Shown: piece by piece, positions 10,027 through 19,134 of the stretch
Layout: the number at the start of each line of letters is the position of its first letter
How positions within the stretch are numbered: position 1 is the first letter of the stretch
Assembly (NCBI RefSeq): GCF_014075995.1
Contig: NZ_CP055153.1
Span: 248,001 to 312,000, forward strand
Direction: 5' to 3'
DNA: 64,000 nucleotides
Origin: Adhaeribacter radiodurans
GTDB taxonomy: Bacteria > Bacteroidota > Bacteroidia > Cytophagales > Hymenobacteraceae
Program-made: the position numbers and the translations under genes
Notes under the pieces: generated by a model
Told to the model about the DNA's origin: nothing
The model's input: only the letters and a program-made list of their open reading frames with translations
The model's database searches: none

Positions 10027-11523
10027 TTAGGGAATACGCAGGAGCCTTAATTGTACCGAATCCTGGGCAACTTTCTGTTGCAATTCTAATGCTTGTTGGT
10101 ACGTAAAGCTGGTAAATTCGCTTTGGTCTAAATATAAAAACGGAGGAAGTAAACTTGGCTCCGGCCAGCTAACCAATGGCGGGATATCTTCTAAATTTTT
10201 GAACTTTCGAATATTAGCAGCTAAGTAGTAATCATCGAGCAAAACATAAAGATAGCCTCTGTTTTTTAAGTTAATTAATTGAGCTTCGTCAAATACGGGG
10301 GTTATTGTTATGCCAGCTTCTTGAGCATAAGGCGCAATGCCTAGTCCTGTGGTAGTTGCTATTTTGTTAATTTTTTGTTTTTGTAAGTAAGCTATTACGT
10401 GGGGGTAGTTGGTATGCGCGTAGGTATAAAATTCACGTTGCAGCACGAAGCCTTGGTAAACAATACTGAATAGTAATAAACTAAAAGTAATTTTTTGAGA
10501 TTGCAGTAATCGCAAACTACTAATAAGTGCGCAAGCATACATTAAACTATACACCAAAAATAAACCACGGGGGGCCTTTTGCAATACGTGCATTCCGGCC
10601 ACATACAGGTAAATAATTAAAAACAGATATCGGTAAATATTTATTGATTTGTTTTGTTTAAGCCCGAAAATTTGTTGCCGGAAAAGAAAGGGAAAAAGTA
10701 CTAATCCAACCAGCAACAGCGGGGACTCGAAGCGAAGAAAGTACCGTAAATAATAGAAGACATCGAAGTTAAAGAAACCTAACCGGGAGCCTGGAGTGGG
10801 TACTTTAAAATTGTAAAACAAATTGGCATACGCCGCCGGGAAACGATAAAAAGGTAATTCTACTAAAATTGCTATAAAGCCATAAAATACAAATGGCACA
10901 AGTAAAATGATAAAGCAGTAAAAAATGCTTCGGCTATTTACTATTTTATCAGCGTGAAGTAGCTCAATAACGAAAACAATCGGAAAAAGAAGTAAAAACT
11001 TATAATTAATGGTAAGCCCTAAAGCTAAAAGAATAATCACCTGAAAAAAGGCTTGGCTGCTTTGCTCCGTAAAGCGTTTGTAATACAGGGGTAAGAGGAG
11101 TGCGAATAAAAATAAACTAGGGGCTTCTATGGTGAAATACCGGCTATTGGCAGTTAAATAACCAGAAAAACCTGTGAAAAGTAAAAGTAAAAAGGTAAGA
11201 AAGGCGGATAAAGAAAATTGCTGCGCTATAAACCGAGTAAGGAGCAGAATGCTCAGAATATTAAATAAACTGTTAAGTAAGATATAAAGATGAAAATCTT
11301 TAAAAAATGGAGTAAAAACCGCATAAAATAAGAAAAAGGAGGGACTAGCATGCTGAAATAAATTTTCGAAATTGCCCCGGCCGATTTCCTGTACTATTTG
11401 CCAATTATGCGCAGAATCGTAATCGAAAAAACCAGTTTGCCAGATTAAATAGGTTTGAATGAAGAAGATAACTATCCCCACTATTAGGTAGCCAATATCA
11501 GGAAGAGATTTAATTTTCGGCAC
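10027..11523 (-). CDS. GT-C type membrane glycosyltransferase (GT39/PMT_2-like)
   Basis: 498-residue integral membrane protein with about ten hydrophobic segments. After the first helix it has FDYDSAHNW, the acidic motif in the first periplasmic loop of polyprenyl-phosphate-sugar-dependent GT-C enzymes. The soluble C-terminal ~110 residues would be periplasmic. Likely transfers a sugar from a lipid carrier to a surface acceptor; donor and acceptor cannot be read from sequence. GTG start. It stands alone on the strand, 31 nt beyond the 3' end of the convergent aminotransferase. Confidence 0.7.
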   Translation of the reverse strand: MPKIKSLPDIGYLIVGIVIFFIQTYLIWQTGFFDYDSAHNWQIVQEIGRGNFENLFQHASPSFFLFYAVFTPFFKDFHLYILLNSLFNILSILLLTRFIAQQFSLSAFLTFLLLLFTGFSGYLTANSRYFTIEAPSLFLFALLLPLYYKRFTEQSSQAFFQVIILLALGLTINYKFLLLFPIVFVIELLHADKIVNSRSIFYCFIILLVPFVFYGFIAILVELPFYRFPAAYANLFYNFKVPTPGSRLGFFNFDVFYYLRYFLRFESPLLLVGLVLFPFLFRQQIFGLKQNKSINIYRYLFLIIYLYVAGMHVLQKAPRGLFLVYSLMYACALISSLRLLQSQKITFSLLLFSIVYQGFVLQREFYTYAHTNYPHVIAYLQKQKINKIATTTGLGIAPYAQEAGITITPVFDEAQLINLKNRGYLYVLLDDYYLAANIRKFKNLEDIPPLVSWPEPSLLPPFLYLDQSEFTSFTYQQALELQQKVAQDSVQLRLLRIP

Positions 11524-11588
11524 CCTTTACTTAAATTTAGTAAGTAAAAATAGCGGAATTTCTTACTTGTTACTGTAATAAATACAAA

Positions 11589-11622
11589 TAAAAAAGTCTC
11601 TTCACGTGAGTAAAGAGACCTA
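11589..11622 (-). terminator. Intrinsic terminator of the desaturase gene
   Basis: Stem GTCTCTT (11596-11602) with AAGAGAC (11613-11619), followed on the minus strand by a T-run. Confidence 0.8.
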
Positions 11623-11645
11623 AAATAGTATAGTTTAGATTTTAA

Positions 11646-12380
11646 TTAGGCCCGAACCTTTTTTAAGCGAATAATCCGTAGTTTGTCTAAAGCCCAAATA
11701 ACCGGATAAGTAGGATCTAATTCCCACCATTTTACTCCAAAATTAACGCGATTTGGCAGCTTGTGGTGGTTATTTTGAAATAACTCACCCCCGGTTAAGA
11801 AATCGAAAAACAGGGAGTTACGGGATTTATCGTTATTATCAAAGTTTTGGTAACCGTATTTATGACCGCTCCAGTTAACAATAGCGCCATGGATAGGGCC
11901 CATTAAAAAATGAATTGGTAATAATAAGTACATCCACCATTGGGTAGCAAAAGCAATGTAAAAGAATACGTAAAAAGTACCCCAGCCAATCCGGGAGAAA
12001 TACGTGTCACCAAATCTTTCTAAAGCATCCCATAAAGGATAATTTCCTTCAAAACGAGCTTCGGCTTCCATTCTTTTGTGTAATACATTGTTGTAAATGT
12101 TTTTAGTTTTCCACATCATCGTAAAGGCATTATTCGAAAAATGCGGAGAATGCGGGTCTCTATCCGTATCAGAAAACGCATGGTGCATGCGGTGCAGAAT
12201 AGCATAAGCGCGCGGCGATAAAAACGAAGAACCTTGACCTATGTAGGTTAAAAAGAAAAAGAATTTTTCCCAAAACTTGTTCATCGTAAACATTTTATGG
12301 GCAGCATAACGATGCAGGTAAAAAGTTTGAACAAATAAAGATAAATACCAGTGCGCTACAAAAAATATGAGAATAGGCAT
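11646..12380 (-). CDS. Acyl-CoA/fatty-acid desaturase (SCD1-like)
   Basis: Di-iron membrane desaturase introducing a double bond into acyl chains, probably for membrane fluidity. 244 residues, short but complete. All histidine boxes are visible: HRYAAH (H23, H28), HRMHH (H63, H66, H67), H164, WSGH (H173) and NNHHK (H205, H206). Four hydrophobic segments surround them. Monocistronic, with its own terminator and a 155-nt AT-rich upstream region. Confidence 0.9.
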   Translation of the reverse strand: MPILIFFVAHWYLSLFVQTFYLHRYAAHKMFTMNKFWEKFFFFLTYIGQGSSFLSPRAYAILHRMHHAFSDTDRDPHSPHFSNNAFTMMWKTKNIYNNVLHKRMEAEARFEGNYPLWDALERFGDTYFSRIGWGTFYVFFYIAFATQWWMYLLLPIHFLMGPIHGAIVNWSGHKYGYQNFDNNDKSRNSLFFDFLTGGELFQNNHHKLPNRVNFGVKWWELDPTYPVIWALDKLRIIRLKKVRA

Positions 12381-12535
12381 GTTTGTTAATTGGAGGTATA
12401 CAAATTAAAACTACAGGTAAAAGGTTTAGTCTACAACAGTTCTGCGACTATTAAGTTCACAAAGCTACAACACCAAAATTTAAATTTTAAAATTTTAATA
12501 AAAAAATATACCAATGATGATGAAAATCATTATTA

Positions 12536-13237
12536 TTAACTCGTTTCTGGTAGCATATTTTTAAATAATGCCCAAGGATGGTTTTCCGGGGGTAAAGCTC
12601 TTACAAGCATTTTCTCCTGCCGGATTGGATGAATAAATTCGAGACTGTACGCGTGCAGGCAAATACTTTTATCGGGTAGTAAAGTAGGCGCTCCGTACTT
12701 AACATCGCCCACTATCGCACTTTTTTGAGTGGCTAACTGAACCCGAATTTGATGTGGCCTACCTGTTACTGGTTTTACCCGCAGCAAATAATAATCTTGT
12801 GCCTGGGTTATAATTTGGTAGCTTAACTCTGCCCGTAAACTTTTAGGTACTTCTTTCGTGTGAGCTTTGGAAATATTACGGCTTTCGTCCTTTGTTAACC
12901 AATGCACCAAATGTGCCTGCTCCGCTATGGGCTTACGAGCTGTTATAGCTAAATACGTTTTTTGGATTTTATTTTGTCGGAATAATTCATTTAATCGGGT
13001 AAGGGCTTTAGAAGTTTTGGCTAATAAAACCACTCCGCTCACAGGGCGGTCTAAACGGTGAACAACCCCGGCAAACACATTACCCGTTTTCTGATATTTT
13101 TCTTTTAAATATTGTTTAATTAGTTCAGATAAGGGAACATCACCGGTTTCGTCGCCTTGTACCAATAAACCAGCTGGCTTGTTAATTACAATTAAATGAT
13201 TGTCTTCGTACAATACTAATCGGCCAAAATCAGTCAT
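12536..13237 (-). CDS. RluA-family 23S rRNA/tRNA pseudouridine synthase
   Basis: Isomerises uridine to pseudouridine in RNA. About 233 residues from ATG 13237. Catalytic motif VVHRLDRPVSGVVLLAKTSK with the nucleophilic Asp, then the substrate-site segment RPHQIRVQLA. No S4 domain, so of the RluA/RluC catalytic-only kind; exact target unknown. The frame can be extended upstream to a TTG at 13303, but those codons are made of a heptamer repeat array (13247-13281) and have no family counterpart, so 13237 is preferred. Confidence 0.88.
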   Translation of the reverse strand: MTDFGRLVLYEDNHLIVINKPAGLLVQGDETGDVPLSELIKQYLKEKYQKTGNVFAGVVHRLDRPVSGVVLLAKTSKALTRLNELFRQNKIQKTYLAITARKPIAEQAHLVHWLTKDESRNISKAHTKEVPKSLRAELSYQIITQAQDYYLLRVKPVTGRPHQIRVQLATQKSAIVGDVKYGAPTLLPDKSICLHAYSLEFIHPIRQEKMLVRALPPENHPWALFKNMLPETS

Positions 13238-13246
13238 GTTTATTGA

Positions 13247-13281
13247 TTCACAGTCCACAGTCGATAGACCATAGACCATAG
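13247..13281. repeat. Heptamer array upstream of the RluA-type gene
   Basis: Five in-phase 7-nt units (TTCACAG, TCCACAG, TCGATAG, and ACCATAG twice). Same word family as the pair at 23133-23345. It sits directly before the start codon of the pseudouridine synthase. Confidence 0.8.
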
Positions 13282-13301
13282 TTTTAGTTAAGTCGAGGAT
13301 C

Positions 13302-13357
13302 AATTATTTATCCAATAAATAATTCTGTGGACAGACTTATTTATTGGATAAATAATT
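13302..13357. repeat. 21-bp perfect inverted repeat
   Basis: 13302-13322 and 13337-13357 are exact reverse complements (TATTTATTGGATAAATA-type arms) around a 14-nt loop. AT-rich, without a following T-run, so not a typical terminator. Lies between the panB 3' end and the RluA-type gene, next to two heptamer arrays. Confidence 0.85.
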
Positions 13358-13382
13358 ATAAAGGTAATTTACTATTTGTAAA

Positions 13383-13424
13383 ACCTTTCAACTTTATAAC
13401 CTGAAAATTGTAACCTGCAACTAA
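13383..13424. repeat. Heptamer array overlapping the panB 3' end
   Basis: TAACCTG at 13397 and again at 13411, spaced by exactly two units, with AACTTTA and CAACTAA in near-phase (one 1-nt slip). The last unit overlaps the panB stop codon. No inverted partner found nearby. Confidence 0.55.
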
Positions 13425-14239
13425 TACGCTTCTTCGGAGCTGGGGAAGTCCCGTGATTTTACATCTTTTATATAGTTGCTAACTGCATTCGTCATAATAT
13501 CGTGCAAGTCGGCGTAGCGCCGCAGAAAGCGTGGTTTAAATTCTTTAGTAATACCCAGTAAATCATGAGAGACAAGCACCTGACCATCTACGTGCGGTCC
13601 TGCGCCAATACCAATAACTGGAATCCGTAAACCTTCGGCTACTTTACGGGCCAGTTCCGAAGGTATTTTTTCGAGTACCAAGGCAAAACATCCTAATTCT
13701 TCGAGGAGCAGGGCATCTTCCAAAAGTTTTTGTGCTTCTTGTTCTTCTTTCGCCCGCACAGTATAGGTACCAAATTTATAAATCGATTGCGGTGTAAGAC
13801 CCAAGTGGCCCATTACCGGTACGCCGGCACTTAAAATCCGAACCACTGATTCTTTAATTTCGCTACCTCCTTCTAGTTTTATGGCGTGGGCGCCCGATTC
13901 TTTCATAATGCGGATAGCTGAACGCAAAGCCTCTGATGAATTGCCTTGATACGAGCCAAATGGTAAATCTACCACTACAAGTGCCCGCTTAACGCCGCGT
14001 ACTACTGATGAGGCATGATAAATCATTTGATCTAGGGTAATAGGGAGAGTGGTAGTATGACCGGCCATTACGTTCGAAGCTGAATCCCCGACCAGCAGCA
14101 CATCAATTCCTGCTCCGTCGAGAATAGTAGCCATCGAAAAATCGTAAGCCGTGAGCATCGATATCTTTTCACCGCGCTCCTTCATGGCCTGCAATTGGTG
14201 CGTGGTAATTAATTTGATATCTTTTTTATGAACAGACAT
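13421..14239 (-). CDS. panB: 3-methyl-2-oxobutanoate hydroxymethyltransferase
   Basis: First committed step of pantothenate synthesis: adds a hydroxymethyl group from methylene-THF to ketoisovalerate. 272 residues, normal length. Motifs: [40 protein letters not shown] (Mg-binding Asp), [23 protein letters not shown], and [21 protein letters not shown]. No panC or panD is nearby. The first ATG is used; family members begin at the same point. Confidence 0.96.
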   Translation of the reverse strand: MSVHKKDIKLITTHQLQAMKERGEKISMLTAYDFSMATILDGAGIDVLLVGDSASNVMAGHTTTLPITLDQMIYHASSVVRGVKRALVVVDLPFGSYQGNSSEALRSAIRIMKESGAHAIKLEGGSEIKESVVRILSAGVPVMGHLGLTPQSIYKFGTYTVRAKEEQEAQKLLEDALLLEELGCFALVLEKIPSELARKVAEGLRIPVIGIGAGPHVDGQVLVSHDLLGITKEFKPRFLRRYADLHDIMTNAVSNYIKDVKSRDFPSSEEAY

Positions 14240-14249
14240 GAGCAGGGGA

Positions 14250-14425
14250 ATTAAAATTAGAAATTATGCATTAGAAATTTCCTTAACTACTTTTTATAAA
14301 TTATGTTTCTTCCGGATTTTGCTATACCATTTAAGCAAAATAAAAGAGCCTCTTTCACTAACAGTAAAAGAGGCGTAATATTAAGCGTTAATTTCTAATT
14401 TTTAATTTCTAATTCATAATTTCTG
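14250..14425. repeat. Inverted heptamer arms flanking a terminator
   Basis: Left arm 14250-14281 has in-phase ATTAGAA, ATTATGC and ATTAGAA. Right arm 14393-14425 has the complementary TTCTAAT, TTTTAAT and TCATAAT. The lptD terminator stem (14348-14374) lies between the arms, so arms plus terminator could form one large branched hairpin. Confidence 0.8.
14343..14374 (-). terminator. Intrinsic terminator of the LptD-like gene
   Basis: GCCTCTTT (14348-14355) pairs with AAAGAGGC (14367-14374), followed on the minus strand by a T-rich tract. Confidence 0.75.
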
Positions 14426-14430
14426 TACTT

Positions 14431-17070
14431 CTAACGCCAGTTAATACCCCGGTTGCGACTTAATTTTAAATCGCGCAGAATAGAAGAACGGGCATTAATA
14501 TTAATGGAGTAAGATTGAAATTCACCAAACGGTACCCACGAAATGCTCATTTCCCAGCAATGTAGGTCGCGGTAAATATTCAGGCTGGTATAAGTCATTT
14601 TTTTATACTGAAAATCATAACCACTACTGTACGTAATCTTCCATTTCTCAGTAAGGTTAACTGAGCCGTCTATCCCCAGCGATTTAGAAATTTGTTCTTT
14701 GGTCTGGGAAGCAGGATTATCGAAGTAAGAAGCTGTAAAAGTAAAACTCAACGTCCACGGAATTTTAAAATCAACGTATTCGGCTACCAGGTTCTGGTTG
14801 GTTTCGAGCGAAGGCCGGTTGGTGCGGGGCGCCTGGTCTGTATTCTGACTGCCTTTCTTTAAAGCTTCTGGGTTTAATTCCATGCCCAGGTTTAGGTTGG
14901 CATTTACTAAACGAGCCAGTTTGCCATTGTTAAAACTGTACCGGTTTACTCGACGACCACTTTTACTAACCTCGTATGGGTCAAACACAGCATTCGAGAA
15001 CACATTTAATTTCTTAAATAACAAAGTCCGGAACTGCACATTTACGTTTTGCAACTGGAACGAGTCGGCGGCAAAATTATAACCCGAGGTAAGGCCTAAA
15101 TTGTCTATTAAACTTACTTTCTCGAAGGTGCTGGCAGTATCCGATTTACTTTTTACCTTCATTTCCACGTTGTTCGTTAAGCTAAAGTTCAGGTTACTTT
15201 GCATGAACGAAGTGGGAACGCCGTACAAATTGCGGTAAATAGGTAAATACTGAATCGGAATATTATTTTCGATATCCGGCCGACCTACCTGAATGGCCCG
15301 GGTATATTTCTTAGAAAAGTCTGGGTTGTAAGAGTAGCTAATGTTAGGCGTCATTAAGTGGCGGATAGCCTCTATTTTTTTTCCTTTAATAATGTACGTT
15401 CCGTAAATACGGGTACTCATACTGGTACTAGCTGAGTAGGTATACGCCCGGTAAAAGCCTTTTGTAGTATCTATTTGTACAGCATTTAAATCCCGGATGT
15501 AGTTATAATCAAATTTCTTAAAAAACCAGGTTTCGTTGTAACTCAAGCCGGGGGATAATTGAAAATACTTAAATACCCGTATACTGTTCATGGATATAGG
15601 TATGGAATGTTGAATACCGTAATCGGCATTGGCCAGTATGCGCCGGAAGTTTTTCCCGTTTAGTTTTAGAACAGTAGTAGCAGGAGTTCCTCCTACCAGG
15701 TTCGAAACCCCACTTAGCGTACTACGATCCAATTGGGTAGAAATTAAATTTCGCACATTACCACTATAACTAATAGCTATATCATCAAACCAGGTACCTG
15801 TGCCCGTTTTCTTAAACCATCTGAGCGGCGTTTGGCGGTTTACAGTAAAACTGGCATCCGGTAAAGTAAAGTTATGCACCCCCGTTTGCGTATTCATGTT
15901 GTGCAAAGCCGAAGCGGTAAAAGTAAGGGGTGAGGTAGGTTTCGCAAACTGGTACTGCACACTGGAGCTAAAAGTATTATTCAAGGCCAATGCCGGATTA
16001 TCGTAACGGTTCTGGCGGTTGTAAAACTGCGTACCGGCGTTTACGCTCGCCGACCATTTACCACCCGGCCGCAAGGTGGTAGGCGTATGGCTGGCCGTAA
16101 TCCAGAATGATTTAGGCTCCCGGTTAATATTGCCGGGCCCTAGAGTTGCTTCATTAGCTGCCGTAACCGGATTTTTATTGGCACTAAAACTCATACTAAT
16201 ATTACCCCGGTATTTATAACGCTTCAGGTACATCGATTGTAACTGAAGCCCGTAGCTTCCCAGCGAATAAATATCGCCGGTTAACCGCATGTCAATATTT
16301 TCGTTCAGTACGAAATAATAACCACCCTGGCGCAGGTAAAAGCCCCGCTGTCGCGCTTCGCCGAAGGTGGGAATTAGCAAGCCGGAACTCCGCTTTTTAG
16401 GCGTAGGGAAATAACCAAACAAGAAACCCAGCGGCGTAGGAATATCGCCAAATACCAGATTAAAGGGGCCTGAAAATATTTTCTTTCCGGGTATGGCTTT
16501 TATTTTAGAAGCATTAATATAAAAGTGCGGATGAGGCAAATCGCAGGTGGTATACTTAGAATGTACCCCGTACAAGGCATCGCCTTGGGTCTTTTTTATT
16601 ACTTCAGCGTGCAAAAAGCCTTCTCCCTGGCGGGTTACTACGTTGCGGATCTTTCCTTTTTTGGACTTAATGTTATAGGTAATCTGCTCGGCCTCATACG
16701 CTTCCGCATCGTCCTTAAAAACCGGAGTACCAAGTGCTTTACCCGTAGAATCTTTCGTGCCGATAGCCGTAACTAAATTGGTTTTATAGTCCAGTTGAGT
16801 AGTATGCGCCTTCAACGACATGGTGCCATATTCAATATTGGCATCGTTGTACATATTAACCAGCTTGTTTTGTACGTTTAAAACAATAGAATCTTTAGCG
16901 GTATACTTAATGGTAGTAACAATATCACCCTTAATAGAGTCTTGTTTTACGGTTGTGGAATCTAAGGTGATTTCGGCTGTTTGGGGTGTGGTGGTGCGGC
17001 CCGGCGTTTGTTGCGCCCAGGCATTAACCAACCCGGTTAAAGAAACCAAAAGGATAAAGAGTGGCCGCAA
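14431..17070 (-). CDS. LptD-like LPS-assembly outer-membrane protein
   Basis: Predicted to insert lipopolysaccharide into the outer leaflet. 879 residues. Signal peptide 1-19 ending in VNAWA. Residues about 60-200 form an OstA/LptA-like repeat domain (SLKAHTTQLDYKTNLVTAIG, AEQITYNIKSKKGKIRNVVT). The rest is a beta-barrel with alternating aromatic strands. The signature GLLIPTFGEARQRGFYLRQG is shared with Bacteroidota LptD proteins. Monocistronic, divergent from an amidase. I leave the symbol blank because these proteins diverge from proteobacterial LptD, but the role is likely. Confidence 0.85.
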   Translation of the reverse strand: MRPLFILLVSLTGLVNAWAQQTPGRTTTPQTAEITLDSTTVKQDSIKGDIVTTIKYTAKDSIVLNVQNKLVNMYNDANIEYGTMSLKAHTTQLDYKTNLVTAIGTKDSTGKALGTPVFKDDAEAYEAEQITYNIKSKKGKIRNVVTRQGEGFLHAEVIKKTQGDALYGVHSKYTTCDLPHPHFYINASKIKAIPGKKIFSGPFNLVFGDIPTPLGFLFGYFPTPKKRSSGLLIPTFGEARQRGFYLRQGGYYFVLNENIDMRLTGDIYSLGSYGLQLQSMYLKRYKYRGNISMSFSANKNPVTAANEATLGPGNINREPKSFWITASHTPTTLRPGGKWSASVNAGTQFYNRQNRYDNPALALNNTFSSSVQYQFAKPTSPLTFTASALHNMNTQTGVHNFTLPDASFTVNRQTPLRWFKKTGTGTWFDDIAISYSGNVRNLISTQLDRSTLSGVSNLVGGTPATTVLKLNGKNFRRILANADYGIQHSIPISMNSIRVFKYFQLSPGLSYNETWFFKKFDYNYIRDLNAVQIDTTKGFYRAYTYSASTSMSTRIYGTYIIKGKKIEAIRHLMTPNISYSYNPDFSKKYTRAIQVGRPDIENNIPIQYLPIYRNLYGVPTSFMQSNLNFSLTNNVEMKVKSKSDTASTFEKVSLIDNLGLTSGYNFAADSFQLQNVNVQFRTLLFKKLNVFSNAVFDPYEVSKSGRRVNRYSFNNGKLARLVNANLNLGMELNPEALKKGSQNTDQAPRTNRPSLETNQNLVAEYVDFKIPWTLSFTFTASYFDNPASQTKEQISKSLGIDGSVNLTEKWKITYSSGYDFQYKKMTYTSLNIYRDLHCWEMSISWVPFGEFQSYSININARSSILRDLKLSRNRGINWR

Positions 17071-17110
17071 AATGTGTGGTAAACGGTTCAGAATTAACTA
17101 GCTTTTTATA

Positions 17111-17118
17111 TATTTTTG
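17111..17118 (+). promoter_or_regulatory. Possible -7 element of the amidase gene
   Basis: TATTTTTG fits TAnnTTTG, 38 nt before the GTG start; no good upstream TTTG. Moderate support only. Confidence 0.4.
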
Positions 17119-17155
17119 CAAAGGTAATATCATTAGCTTTAATGTAACGTAAGTC

Positions 17156-17938
17156 GTGAGAAATATTGTTTTGTTTTTGTTGCCAGCGCTTATTTTTGTT
17201 TTTTCCGGTTTTAGTACCAATGCTCCTCGCCGCGATAATCGGGTACGTACAGTAGTGATTGATGCCGGCCACGGCGGGAAAGATCCGGGTAATATGGGCG
17301 GAACCAGCCGGGAAAAAGATATAGCGTTAAAAGTGGCGCTGCAAGTAGGTAATTATATTGAAGAAAACTTGCCCGATGTAAAAGTAATTTACACCCGTAA
17401 AACAAATGTATTCGTAGAATTAATTGACCGGGCCGGCATTGCTAACAAAAATAACGCGGATTTATTTATTTCTATTCATTGCAATTCCGGACCAAGTGCT
17501 GCTTATGGTACCGAAACGTTTACCATGGGGCTGCACACATCAGAGGGAAATTTAAAAGTAGCTAAGCGCGAAAATTCTGTTATCTTAAAAGAAGAAGGTT
17601 ACAAAGAAAACTACGACGGCTTTGATCCCAATTCACCTCAAAGTCATATTTTATTATCGTTGCGCCAAAGTGCTTACATGGATAACAGCCTGCGGTTTGC
17701 TCAAAAAGTAGAGCATCAGTTTGAAAATAAGATAAGCCGCAAAAGCCGCGGCGTAAAGCAAGCCGGCTTAATTGTACTCTGGAAATCAGCAATGCCCAGC
17801 GCTTTAATTGAAGTTGGATTTTTAACTAATCCCCAAGAAGAAAAATATCTAAACGATAAATTGGGGCAATCGTATATTGCATCAGGCATATACCGGGCTT
17901 TTAAAGAATACAAGCAAGAGCTCGAAGCCATGAACTAA
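17156..17938 (+). CDS. N-acetylmuramoyl-L-alanine amidase (Amidase_3)
   Basis: Zinc enzyme that removes stem peptides from peptidoglycan in the periplasm, typically in daughter-cell separation. 260 residues from a GTG start. Signal peptide 1 to about 22. Zinc ligands and catalytic residues: DAGHGGKDPG (His), ISIHCN (His), and ALIEVGFLTNPQE (Glu). The catalytic domain fills the protein; no AMIN or SPOR domain. It is followed after 20 nt by an MlaD-like gene, probably one transcript, so the operon is envelope-related. Confidence 0.92.
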   Translation: MRNIVLFLLPALIFVFSGFSTNAPRRDNRVRTVVIDAGHGGKDPGNMGGTSREKDIALKVALQVGNYIEENLPDVKVIYTRKTNVFVELIDRAGIANKNNADLFISIHCNSGPSAAYGTETFTMGLHTSEGNLKVAKRENSVILKEEGYKENYDGFDPNSPQSHILLSLRQSAYMDNSLRFAQKVEHQFENKISRKSRGVKQAGLIVLWKSAMPSALIEVGFLTNPQEEKYLNDKLGQSYIASGIYRAFKEYKQELEAMN

Positions 17939-17958
17939 TTCAAACTAATCTACACTGC

Positions 17959-18972
17959 GTGAAATTTGCAAAAGAAATAAAAGTAGGCTTATTGGCCGTG
18001 GTTGCCATTGTAATGCTGTATTTCGGGTACACCTTTCTTCGGGGAACCGATTTTTTCTCATCTAATACTACTTACTACGTTGAATACGACAGCGTTGACG
18101 GTTTAAATATTTCGGCTCCTATTGTATTAAACGGGGTGAAAATAGGTACCGTAAAGGATATGTTTATTCTGAAAGATAAGAATAATAAAATCCGGGTAAC
18201 TCTGGCCGTGGAGGATGATATAACCGTAGGCGATTCTACTATTGCCAGTTTATCGAACAGCGATTTGCTTGGGGGGAAAGCCATTACCTTTTTCTTGCGG
18301 CCAAATACTAAAACGTATACCGGTGGCGAAACCCTGACACCTTTCATTGAAAAAAGTATTACTGATATGCTTACCGCCAAGGCTATGCCGGTGCTAGGTA
18401 CCGTTGACTCTACTTTAATTAAATTAAATTCTTTTTTTAACGAAGATGCCAAGCGTAGTATTCAGGCTACAATTTTAAATACTCAGGCCACTACCGAAGC
18501 CGTTAAAAATTTAATGTTGGCTAATCAGCGTAACATTAACCAGATTACCACTAACATGGCCGATCTAACCTCATCATTAAAAAATACAGAAAAGAAATTT
18601 AGTAATTTAGCCAGTAACCTGAGCCAAATTACCGACACTTTAAAAAATACTCCTATTAACAGTACAGTGCGGCAGTTAAATGCTACCGTAACTGAAGCTC
18701 AGACCATGATTAAGAAGTTTAACCAGGATAGCGGTACCTTAGGTAAAATAATGAACGACGACTCGTTGTACCGCAACATGAATGCTTCTACCGAAAGCTT
18801 AAATGCTTTGCTACAGGACTTAAAGGCTAACCCGAAACGTTACGTGCATTTCTCGCTGATTGGCGGCGGTACCAAAATAAAACAAGCGGATAATGTAAGA
18901 TCGGCGGATAAAGTGCAGAATGCTACTACCGTAGAAAATACGCAAACAGTTGGCGAAGTAGGGAAAAAATAA
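17959..18972 (+). CDS. MlaD/MCE-domain lipid-transport protein
   Basis: Likely periplasmic lipid-binding subunit of an Mla-type phospholipid transporter. 337 residues from a GTG start. One N-terminal membrane helix (residues about 8-27), then an MCE domain (YYVEYDSVDGLNISAPIVLN, GVKIGTVKDM), followed by a long predicted helical region (about 130-290) and a polar tail. The permease and ATPase (MlaE, MlaF) are not adjacent. It shares an operon with the amidase and ends at a terminator. Confidence 0.9.
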   Translation: MKFAKEIKVGLLAVVAIVMLYFGYTFLRGTDFFSSNTTYYVEYDSVDGLNISAPIVLNGVKIGTVKDMFILKDKNNKIRVTLAVEDDITVGDSTIASLSNSDLLGGKAITFFLRPNTKTYTGGETLTPFIEKSITDMLTAKAMPVLGTVDSTLIKLNSFFNEDAKRSIQATILNTQATTEAVKNLMLANQRNINQITTNMADLTSSLKNTEKKFSNLASNLSQITDTLKNTPINSTVRQLNATVTEAQTMIKKFNQDSGTLGKIMNDDSLYRNMNASTESLNALLQDLKANPKRYVHFSLIGGGTKIKQADNVRSADKVQNATTVENTQTVGEVGKK

Positions 18973-18978
18973 GGATTC

Positions 18979-19093
18979 AAGTTTTAAATTCTACGTTTTA
19001 GGTTATATGTTCTACGTTACAGATTTTTGATTTTAACAAAATTTTGTTTGATTTTACCTACAACTTACAACCTATAAACTCTAACTTAAAAAT
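18979..19093. repeat. Heptamer arrays before the MlaD-gene terminator
   Basis: Left arm 18979-19027 is seven in-phase units (AAGTTTT, ACGTTTT, AGGTTAT, ATGTTCT, ACGTTAC and variants). Right arm 19059-19086 has the opposite orientation (TACAACT, TATAAAC, TCTAACT). The right arm abuts the terminator stem. Confidence 0.75.
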
Positions 19094-19115
19094 CCGCCAC
19101 CCGGCGGATTTTTTA
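19089..19115 (+). terminator. Intrinsic terminator of the amidase-MlaD operon
   Basis: AATCCGCC (19091-19098) pairs with GGCGGATT (19103-19110), followed by a T-run. Confidence 0.85.
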
Positions 19116-19134
19116 TATCATTCCAAATCTATGT

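Noticed and set aside
12513-12531. AATGAT...ATCATT inverted repeat resembling a Fur box
   Set aside because: Only 6-bp arms, placed just past the stop codon of the RluA-type gene and 130 nt from the desaturase start; it fits a weak terminator better.
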